From Bacteroidales bacterium (GTDB taxonomy: Bacteria > Bacteroidota > Bacteroidia > Bacteroidales > NBLH01), in contig JAKIUH010000256.1 of the NCBI GenBank assembly GCA_021647685.1, forward strand, positions 1-6,613: a stretch of DNA of 6,613 bases, read 5' to 3'. A model generated the notes under the pieces. The model had not been told where the DNA came from. It searched no databases and saw only the letters and a list, made by a program, of their open reading frames with translations. Below are positions 1-5,047 of this stretch, piece by piece. The position numbers and the translations under genes are program-made. Position 1 is the first letter of the stretch; every line of letters begins with the position of its first letter.

Positions 1-113
1 TCAATTGGCGAACCGGTTTTACCTCCGGGGGAGCCTGCAAATTTTGAAGTTCCCGCCCAAAAAATAAAGAACAAGATCCCTGTTAAGCTTAAATTTTTAA
101 AAAACTGATACAT
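1..113 (-). CDS. Secreted protein, N-terminal fragment (signal peptide; PGGKTGSP motif)
   Basis: This is the 5' end of a gene that runs off the left edge; 37 codons are visible from the ATG at 113-111. The peptide begins MYQFFKNLSLTG, continues with a hydrophobic stretch (about residues 9-20) and reaches a likely signal-peptidase site after KFA (residue 26). Just past that site is SPGGKTGSPI. From memory of Bacteroidota proteins, PPGGxTGAPGE-like text right after a signal peptide usually precedes a CxxCH haem-type motif in large secreted proteins of the Reeler or choice-of-anchor type, many carrying T9SS tails. Signal peptide and motif are seen; family membership is inference, because the rest lies outside the window. 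No Shine-Dalgarno or convincing -7 element is visible upstream. The opposite strand is also open here but reads less like a protein. Confidence 0.6.
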   Translation of the reverse strand, partial: MYQFFKNLSLTGILFFIFWAGTSKFAGSPGGKTGSPI

Positions 114-201
114 CTTTTATTAAATTTAATTATCATTAAATCTGAAAAAAGGTATAATACAAATAATATTTTAAAATTAAAAAACACTGTTTATAAGGAA
201 A

Positions 202-228
202 GTATATTGCATAACTCGGTCAATATAC
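202..228. other. Perfect 8-bp stem-loop downstream of gldA
   Basis: GTATATTG at 202-209 is the exact reverse complement of CAATATAC at 221-228, with an 11-base loop between. Read on the minus strand, the direction of gldA transcription, the stem is followed by CTTTCC then TTAT, which is pyrimidine-rich but not a clean U-run. It could be a second, weaker terminator or 3' stabiliser, or a binding site for a dimeric protein near the next minus-strand gene. The repeat is certain; its role is not. Confidence 0.45.
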
Positions 229-241
229 GGCAGTAATAATT

Positions 242-309
242 AAAAACATATCTGACAGCAGGTGAAGAGCATACTTTAAATACTTCCACGATATAGAAAA
301 TATCAGATA
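242..309 (-). terminator. Branched hairpin followed by a U-run, candidate gldA terminator or 3' RNA element
   Basis: On the minus strand TATCTGA (309-303) pairs with TCAGATA (255-249), and TG plus five T (246-242) follow, as in an intrinsic terminator. Two further hairpins can form inside: GATAT/ATATC (304-300 with 294-290, 5-base loop) and GTGGAAG with CTTCAC (289-283 with 267-262, one bulged base). Using only the outer five pairs of the closing stem (309-305 with 253-249), all three stems are compatible and form a three-way junction. The arrangement lies 52 bases after the gldA stop codon. It may be an elaborate terminator or the end of a 3'-UTR-derived RNA. The pairings are read by eye, without an energy calculation. 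Confidence 0.33.
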
Positions 310-360
310 AGCCATGGAAAAGGAATTATCCGGACGGAAAAAAACAATTTATCAATATGG

Positions 361-1275
361 CTAATTCCCCGTTAAATCTTTAAATACTTCTTCAAGACTT
401 TTTTCTTGTTTCTGCATTGAAAGAACGCTTAAATCATTTTTAACGGCAAACTTAAATATATTTTCTCTAATATCTTTATTTTCAACACCTTGAACCAACC
501 AGACATTACCTTTGTGATGCTCGACTTGATGTACATCTTTAATTTGCTTTAATAATTCGGTACTTACTTCTTTGTTAAATTCAACAATAATGGTTGTTTT
601 TGAGTCCTTTTTGTTCTCTTTTATGCTTTGTGTTTGGTCGTCAGCCACAATCCTGCCTTTATCTATAATAATAATCCGATCGCAAATAGCTTCTACTTCT
701 TGCATAATATGTGTTGAAAGCATAATTGTTTTTTCCTTTCCTGTTTCTGCAATCAAATTTCTGATTTCAATTATTTGATTGGGGTCTAATCCTGTGGTTG
801 GTTCATCCAAAATTAATACATCGGGCTCATGAATTAATGCTTGTGCCAAACCAACACGTTGGCGATATCCTTTGGATAAAGCCCCGATTTTTTTATTTTG
901 CTCAATACTTAAACCGGTTTTTTCAATAATTTCTTTAACTCTTTTCTTGATTTCTTTTTTAGGTAGATGTAAAGATGCAACAAAAGCCAGATATTCTTTT
1001 ACATACATATCTAAATAAAGCGGGTTGTGCTCCGGTAAATAGCCTACATGTTTGCGTATTTCAAGTGAATTATCATCGGCATTTAGATTATTTACAAATA
1101 CTTCACCTTCATTAGCAGGAATAAAACCTGTAATAATTTTCATCATAGTAGATTTTCCTGCACCGTTTGGACCCAAAAAGCCAACAATTTCACCACTTTT
1201 AATTTCAAAAGAAACATTATCCAGAGCTTTTTGTTTTCCGTATCGTTTAGTAATATTTTTTACGATTATAGACAT
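361..1275 (-). CDS. gldA: GldA-type ABC transporter ATP-binding protein
   Basis: This 304-residue protein is a cytoplasmic ATPase subunit of an ABC transporter. It closely resembles GldA of Flavobacterium, which works with the GldF/GldG membrane subunits and is linked to gliding motility. Visible motifs are Walker A GPNGAGKS (35-42), a Q-loop region GYLPEHNPLY (78-87) with Glu82 where many ABC proteins have Gln, signature LSKGYRQR (133-140), Walker B LILDEP (154-159) with Glu158, D-loop GLDP (162-165) and switch His189 in STH. Residues from about 220 form a C-terminal extension typical of gliding and copper-type exporters. The length fits the family. The ATG at 1275 gives the usual MSIxVxNxTK opening; there is no Shine-Dalgarno. 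The stop is TAG. No permease gene is in the window, so the partner must lie elsewhere. A general ABC-2 exporter ATPase is the alternative reading. Confidence 0.88.
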   Translation of the reverse strand: MSIIVKNITKRYGKQKALDNVSFEIKSGEIVGFLGPNGAGKSTMMKIITGFIPANEGEVFVNNLNADDNSLEIRKHVGYLPEHNPLYLDMYVKEYLAFVASLHLPKKEIKKRVKEIIEKTGLSIEQNKKIGALSKGYRQRVGLAQALIHEPDVLILDEPTTGLDPNQIIEIRNLIAETGKEKTIMLSTHIMQEVEAICDRIIIIDKGRIVADDQTQSIKENKKDSKTTIIVEFNKEVSTELLKQIKDVHQVEHHKGNVWLVQGVENKDIRENIFKFAVKNDLSVLSMQKQEKSLEEVFKDLTGN

Positions 1276-1291
1276 TGCATAAATTTTGAAA

Positions 1292-1299
1292 CAAATTTA
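1292..1299 (-). promoter_or_regulatory. Candidate -7 element for gldA (TAAATTTG)
   Basis: TAAATTTG on the minus strand matches the Bacteroidota -7 consensus TAnnTTTG exactly. Transcription would start near 1286, leaving a leader of about 10 bases before the ATG at 1275. I see no TTG or TTTG at the usual 19-21-base spacing upstream, so this rests on the -7 word and its position only. Confidence 0.35.
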
Positions 1300-1314
1300 A
1301 ACAAAATTTATTAT

Positions 1315-1322
1315 TATTTTTG
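1315..1322 (+). promoter_or_regulatory. Candidate -7 element for ispG (TATTTTTG)
   Basis: TATTTTTG fits TAnnTTTG and lies 22 bases before the ispG ATG, giving a leader of about 17 bases. The nearest upstream TTTG (1285-1288) is 26 bases away, longer than the usual spacer. It shares the 69-base divergent gap with the gldA element; the two -7 words are 15 bases apart, so polymerase binding on the two strands could interfere. Confidence 0.35.
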
Positions 1323-1344
1323 ATGTCATTTTATCAATTAGCTT

Positions 1345-3264
1345 ATGAATTTTAAATATTGTACAGATTTTAATTCATTTAAACGTTTTCCTACGCGAAA
1401 AGTAAAAGTCGGAAACAGTTCGATTGGCGGTAAGGCTCCTATTCGTATCCAATCAATGACCAATACCGATACACTTGATACAGAAAAAAGTACAGAACAA
1501 TGTATTAAAATTTTTGATACCGGTGCCGATTTTGTTCGATTAACGGTACAAACACCTAAACATGCTGATAATCTTGCTAATATAAAAAAAGCCTTAAAAG
1601 AAAAAGGATATAAGCAGTCATTAATTGCCGATGTTCATTTTAATCCTAAAGTAGCAGAAGTTTCGGCAAAAATCATTGAAAAGGTACGAATTAATCCCGG
1701 TAATTTTGTAGATATTAACAAAACACGACAAAAAACTTATACTGATGAAGATTATCAAACCGAACTGGATAAAATCAGAAAAAGATTTGTTCATTTAATT
1801 AATATTTGTAAAGAAAACGGTACCGCCTTGCGCATTGGAGCCAATCATGGTTCATTATCAAGCCGTATTGTTGATAAATACGGTGATACACCTGAGGGTA
1901 TGGTGGCATCGGTTATGGAATTTTTACGTATTGCACGCGATAAAAATTTTCACGAAATTGTTATTTCCTTAAAATCAAGCAACACACGAGTAATGGTATT
2001 TGCTTACCGTTTGTTAATGAAACAAATGATTGCCGAAAACATGAATTATCCGCTACATTTAGGGGTTACCGAAGCCGGTGACGGTGAAGACGGGCGTATC
2101 AAGTCGGCAGTAGGTATAGGAACTTTACTGGCAGATGGATTGGGTGATACCATACGGGTTTCATTAACCGAAAATCCTGAAAAAGAAATACCGGTTGCAC
2201 AAAAAATTATTAATTACATAAATACACGAACTAATCACAAAGTGAATACTAATCAGATAGATTGCAAAAAATCACCTTTTGAATATTCAAAAAGAACAAG
2301 TATTGAGATAGAGAGTATTGGAGGAAAAAATGTACCTGTTGTAATTGCCGATTTAAGTAATTTTAAGCAAATCACAAGACAGGATATTATTAATTTTGGT
2401 TTTTCATACAATCATCAAAAAAAGAAGTGGAATCCAAGTGATCTGTCACCGGATTTTATCTATACAGGAAATACAGATATTGAAGATTTTGAGCTTTCGG
2501 GATTAAAAATTATATACAACTATCAAAATAATTCAACAAACCGTCAAGATTATCTGTTTTTTAATGATATTAATAGCTTTCTTAGCACCGGTATAAAATC
2601 AGATAAAATAAATTTTATTTCTGTTACAAACAAAATTACCGATTTTAAAAACTTAAAACAAATAAAAGGAAGCAAAAATATAGTTCTTGTATTATCATCA
2701 GATAATGATAATCAACCGGTAGATAAACGAACTTTCATACATCAATTAATAAATTCAGGCATAAATATTCCGGTAATTTCCTTTAACAAGTATAATGATG
2801 AGGATATTGAAGATATTCAAATAAAAGCAGCTTTAGATAACGGATTATTATTTATAGACGGATTAATTGACGGCTTAATGCTCCAAACTACTTATACGCG
2901 TTTATCAGTTGAATTAGTAAAAACTTCTTTTGGAATATTGCAAGCAAGTCGTTCGCGGGTAACAAAAACAGAATATATTTCTTGCCCTTCGTGTGGTCGT
3001 ACATTATTTGATATACAAGAAGTTACAAAAGAAATAAAAAAACATACCGCTCATTTAAAAGGAGTGAAAATAGGAATTATGGGCTGTATTGTTAATGGTC
3101 CCGGCGAAATGGCAGATGCAGATTATGGTTATGTTGGGACAGGTATAGGAAAAGTTTCTTTATATAAAGGACAAAATGTTGTCAAAAAAAATATTTCATC
3201 GAAAAATGCCGTTGAAGAATTAATATCACTTATTAAAGATGACGGAAATTGGTTGGATAAATAA
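1345..3264 (+). CDS. ispG: 4-hydroxy-3-methylbut-2-enyl diphosphate synthase (IspG/GcpE), three-domain form
   Basis: IspG converts 2-C-methyl-D-erythritol 2,4-cyclodiphosphate to HMBPP, the penultimate step of the MEP isoprenoid pathway, with a [4Fe-4S] cluster in the cytoplasm. At 639 residues it is much longer than the two-domain enzyme of E. coli (about 370) and matches the three-domain form of Bacteroidota, Chlamydiae and plants. The N-terminal TIM barrel spans about 15-290, with PIRIQSMTNTDT (32-43), IADVHFNP (94-101) and LGVTEAGDGEDGR (239-251). A variable inserted domain spans about 300-535. The C-terminal cluster domain has Cys547 and Cys550 (CPSCGRT), Cys581 and Glu588 (GCIVNGPGE), the expected cluster ligands. 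All key motifs are intact. The ATG is the first start after the divergent gap, and the N-terminus fits relatives. It is transcribed away from gldA and seems to stand alone. Confidence 0.96.
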   Translation: MNFKYCTDFNSFKRFPTRKVKVGNSSIGGKAPIRIQSMTNTDTLDTEKSTEQCIKIFDTGADFVRLTVQTPKHADNLANIKKALKEKGYKQSLIADVHFNPKVAEVSAKIIEKVRINPGNFVDINKTRQKTYTDEDYQTELDKIRKRFVHLINICKENGTALRIGANHGSLSSRIVDKYGDTPEGMVASVMEFLRIARDKNFHEIVISLKSSNTRVMVFAYRLLMKQMIAENMNYPLHLGVTEAGDGEDGRIKSAVGIGTLLADGLGDTIRVSLTENPEKEIPVAQKIINYINTRTNHKVNTNQIDCKKSPFEYSKRTSIEIESIGGKNVPVVIADLSNFKQITRQDIINFGFSYNHQKKKWNPSDLSPDFIYTGNTDIEDFELSGLKIIYNYQNNSTNRQDYLFFNDINSFLSTGIKSDKINFISVTNKITDFKNLKQIKGSKNIVLVLSSDNDNQPVDKRTFIHQLINSGINIPVISFNKYNDEDIEDIQIKAALDNGLLFIDGLIDGLMLQTTYTRLSVELVKTSFGILQASRSRVTKTEYISCPSCGRTLFDIQEVTKEIKKHTAHLKGVKIGIMGCIVNGPGEMADADYGYVGTGIGKVSLYKGQNVVKKNISSKNAVEELISLIKDDGNWLDK

Positions 3265-3331
3265 TCCTGAAAAAACAATATTGATATTTTATTACAGAAA
3301 TATAGATGAATAATACATTTAGCGTTTTTCA

Positions 3332-3352
3332 GCAAACCCTAATTTAGTTTGC
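3332..3352. repeat. 6-bp inverted repeat (GCAAAC / GTTTGC)
   Basis: GCAAAC at 3332-3337 pairs with GTTTGC at 3347-3352 around a 9-base loop, 68 bases after the ispG stop. It could form a 3'-end hairpin of the ispG transcript, but no T-run follows. Its right arm overlaps the first copy of the tandem repeat and contains a TTTG word. Confidence 0.5.
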
Positions 3353-3370
3353 AGATTAAAGCAGATTAAA
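3351..3370. repeat. Exact tandem duplication of a 10-mer (gcagattaaa x2)
   Basis: gcagattaaa occurs twice in a row with no mismatch. The second copy ends 13 bases before TATATTTG (3384-3391), and TTTG (3348-3351) overlaps the left end. Two identical 10-mers side by side suggest a recent slippage duplication or a doubled protein-binding site. Confidence 0.9.
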
Positions 3371-3383
3371 GAAATTATTTTAC

Positions 3384-3391
3384 TATATTTG
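3384..3391 (+). promoter_or_regulatory. TATATTTG word, possible -7 element upstream of the secreted-protein gene
   Basis: TATATTTG matches TAnnTTTG, but it lies 213 bases before the GTG start and lacks a TTG at 19-21 bases. The nearest TTTG (3348-3351) is 32 bases upstream, with the tandem duplication lying between. It is a weaker candidate than the pair at 3424-3454. Confidence 0.25.
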
Positions 3392-3423
3392 AATTTAAGA
3401 AATATCAAATATTTTAATAAAAA

Positions 3424-3454
3424 TTGTTAAATTTTATAGATATTTATAAATTTG
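3424..3454 (+). promoter_or_regulatory. Best promoter match: TTG, 20-base spacer, TAAATTTG
   Basis: TTG (3424-3426) and TAAATTTG (3447-3454) are separated by exactly 20 bases, which fits the Bacteroidota -33/-7 pattern in both words and spacing. Transcription would begin near 3460, giving the downstream secreted-protein gene a 5' leader of about 145 bases that contains the inverted repeat at 3477-3533. This is the best-spaced promoter seen in the window. Confidence 0.5.
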
Positions 3455-3476
3455 GTTTATTATTTGAAGTACCATA

Positions 3477-3533
3477 AGCGAAAAAATAAATTTATTAGTT
3501 AATTTTACGCCTAAATTTTAGTAATCTTTCGCT
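3477..3533. repeat. Inverted repeat AGCGAAA / TTTCGCT spanning 57 bases of leader
   Basis: AGCGAAA (3477-3483) and TTTCGCT (3527-3533) are perfect reverse complements 43 bases apart. They are among the few GC-containing words in very AT-rich DNA. Inside, TAAATTTA (3487-3494) and TAAATTTTA (3512-3520) can extend the pairing imperfectly. It falls in the predicted leader of the secreted-protein gene, so it may fold in RNA or be a two-half protein site. Confidence 0.5.
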
Positions 3534-3604
3534 AATAATTTATTAAACATATTGTATATAAAGTATTTAAAATAAAATCAAACTATTTAACTAAGATTAA
3601 ATTT

Positions 3605-4396
3605 GTGAAAAAAAGTCTGGGTATATTAATATTTTTAACATTATTCACTACTTTTATTTCTGCCGAAGAAATAAAAGTAGAAGGTATTTACCAAGGCGAA
3701 AACTTATTTGTAATGAATCCTTTTGCATCAACAGGTGTGGGATTTTGTGTTTATGAAGTTACCGTAAATGGTGAGATAACTACCGATGAAATTAACTCAA
3801 GTGCTTTTGAGATTGATTTAAGTGTTTTTCGTTTAAAAATTGGTGATAAAGTAGTTGTTATTATTAAACATAAAGAAGGTTGCATGCCAAAAGTTTTAAA
3901 CCCTGAAGTTTTAAAGCCGAAAAGCACTTACAAAGTTATTGATATTACCGTTGATAGAAAAAATAAAAAACTTCGCTGGAAAACTACAGGCGAAAGAGGT
4001 TCTTTACCTTTTATAGTAGAACAGTTTAAATGGAATAAGTGGGTAAAAATAGCTACTGTTAAAGGAAAAGGAACAGAAGGACAACATTCTTATGCGGTAT
4101 CAATTGTTCCTACAAGCGGCACGAATAAATTTAGAGTAAAACAAATTGATTATTCAAGAAAACCAAGATATTCGCCCGAAGTAACTTATCGCTCACTAGA
4201 CCCGCCGGTAACATTCAGCCCTGCAAAACCCAAAACGGTAATTAATTTTTCGGCTGTAACTTCTTGGGAAATTTATGACTTTTACGGAAGATTAGTAAAA
4301 AAAGGAACGGGGAATAAAGTAGATATTTCTAAATTAAAAAAGGGTGATTACTTTTTGAACTACGACAATCAAATGGGTAGATTTACAAAAAAATAA
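3605..4396 (+). CDS. Secreted beta-rich protein of unknown function with a T9SS-like C-terminal tail
   Basis: I do not recognise a named function. The 263-residue protein starts at GTG; this start is favoured because it gives a clean signal peptide (MKKSLG, hydrophobic core to about residue 16, cleavage after FISA at residue 20), and no in-frame ATG lies closer. Residues about 21-110 look like a beta domain with two cysteines (Cys48, Cys93) that could form a disulfide. Residues about 110-190 read like a fibronectin-III-type domain (LPFIVEQFKWNKWVKI, NKFRVKQID). The last 45 residues (IYDFYGRLVKKG, then DISKLKKGDYFL, ending TKK) resemble a T9SS type A sorting domain, although the usual PNP opening motif is not evident. 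It is thus probably exported across both membranes. There is no Shine-Dalgarno. The gene stands alone and converges on the PAP2-like gene with 4 bases between stops. Confidence 0.8.
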   Translation: MKKSLGILIFLTLFTTFISAEEIKVEGIYQGENLFVMNPFASTGVGFCVYEVTVNGEITTDEINSSAFEIDLSVFRLKIGDKVVVIIKHKEGCMPKVLNPEVLKPKSTYKVIDITVDRKNKKLRWKTTGERGSLPFIVEQFKWNKWVKIATVKGKGTEGQHSYAVSIVPTSGTNKFRVKQIDYSRKPRYSPEVTYRSLDPPVTFSPAKPKTVINFSAVTSWEIYDFYGRLVKKGTGNKVDISKLKKGDYFLNYDNQMGRFTKK

Positions 4397-4400
4397 TTTC

Positions 4401-5036
4401 TTAAAGGTTTAAATAGATTATTACCAACATTCCTGTAAAACCCAATAAAAATCCTGTATATACCTGTGGAGGATTATGAGCTTGAAGGTTTAAACGGGCA
4501 ACAGCAATAACTCCCGAAAGTACCGAAAGCAATATTATTACATCAATAAGATTGGCATAAAAAACTATAGAAAAAGCAAAAACAAATGCCAACAAACCAC
4601 CAATACCGATAAGGTGTGCACTAATCTTCCATTTTATATTAATCAGCAGATTTAATGCAATCAGTACTAATGAGCCGGATACCAATAATTTTATAAAAAC
4701 AGGAACATGAAAAGGTAATTTATTAATTAAATATAACCCAAAATAATAAGACATTACAGATACTATCAGAGGTATAAATCGTTCTTTCCGCTCATTCATG
4801 TATATGTTGTTAATCAACTTTAATGACATCAAAAACGGAATAATGCTCACAGGAATTAAAAAGGTACTTAAAAATATTAAAGTATAAAGTATTTTTTGTG
4901 CTTGCCAAGGAATATATGCATAATGGGTTCCTGAATTTAATAAAATAATTAAGCCATATGTCGGCATCAATAAGGGATGCAACAATACAGAGATTATTTG
5001 CGACGGCAAATCAAATTTTTGACTATTGTTGTCCAT
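4401..5036 (-). CDS. PAP2-like integral membrane protein with a changed catalytic motif
   Basis: This 211-residue protein has six or seven hydrophobic segments (about 13-33, 48-70, 88-106, 112-134, 143-162, 163-180 and 192-210) and no signal peptide. Its polar motifs match the order of the PAP2 phosphatase superfamily: NERKERFIP (81-89) for motif 1, SAH with His141 for PSGH, and Arg181-x5-His187-x3-Gln191 for SRxxxxxHxxxD. The final Asp that assists the catalytic His in PAP2 enzymes is Gln here, and the first Ser is Ala. PAP2 members dephosphorylate lipid phosphates or polyprenyl diphosphates at the membrane; whether this one is active cannot be judged. It starts 11 bases after the mqnC stop, so the two are probably co-transcribed. 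Its ATG follows an A/T-rich leader without a Shine-Dalgarno. A non-enzymatic membrane protein of the same fold is the alternative. Confidence 0.7.
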   Translation of the reverse strand: MDNNSQKFDLPSQIISVLLHPLLMPTYGLIILLNSGTHYAYIPWQAQKILYTLIFLSTFLIPVSIIPFLMSLKLINNIYMNERKERFIPLIVSVMSYYFGLYLINKLPFHVPVFIKLLVSGSLVLIALNLLINIKWKISAHLIGIGGLLAFVFAFSIVFYANLIDVIILLSVLSGVIAVARLNLQAHNPPQVYTGFLLGFTGMLVIIYLNL

Positions 5037-5047
5037 AAAAATATTTA

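Larger units (their letters stand above)
3265..3604. other. 340-base intergenic region between ispG and the secreted-protein gene
   Basis: No credible gene is seen on either strand here; the longest plus-strand ATG reading I noticed has 13 codons (from 3307). The region is very AT-rich. It holds a short hairpin (3332-3352), a tandem 10-base repeat (3351-3370), two TAnnTTTG words (3384-3391 and 3447-3454) and a widely spaced inverted repeat (3477-3533), each listed separately. I see no convincing intrinsic terminator for ispG: the hairpin at 3332-3352 has no U-run on either strand. Confidence 0.7.

Noticed and set aside
1..108. Open plus-strand frame ending in TGA at 106-108, possible C-terminus of an upstream gene
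   Set aside because: Its 35 residues (Pro- and Lys-rich) show no recognisable motif, whereas the minus strand over the same bases has an ATG, a signal peptide and a family-like PGGKTGSP motif. Both cannot easily be real.
572..778. Plus-strand open frame inside gldA, with another at 1052-1282
   Set aside because: Both lie antisense to conserved GldA motifs and their translations look like complements of the ABC protein, with no start context.
3129..3335. Minus-strand open frame overlapping the end of ispG
   Set aside because: Most of it is antisense to the conserved IspG C-terminus; no homology or promoter is visible.
3598..3605. TAAATTTG word ending at the GTG start of the secreted-protein gene
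   Set aside because: It would start transcription inside the signal peptide, and it has no spaced -33 word. It is likely a chance match in AT-rich DNA.
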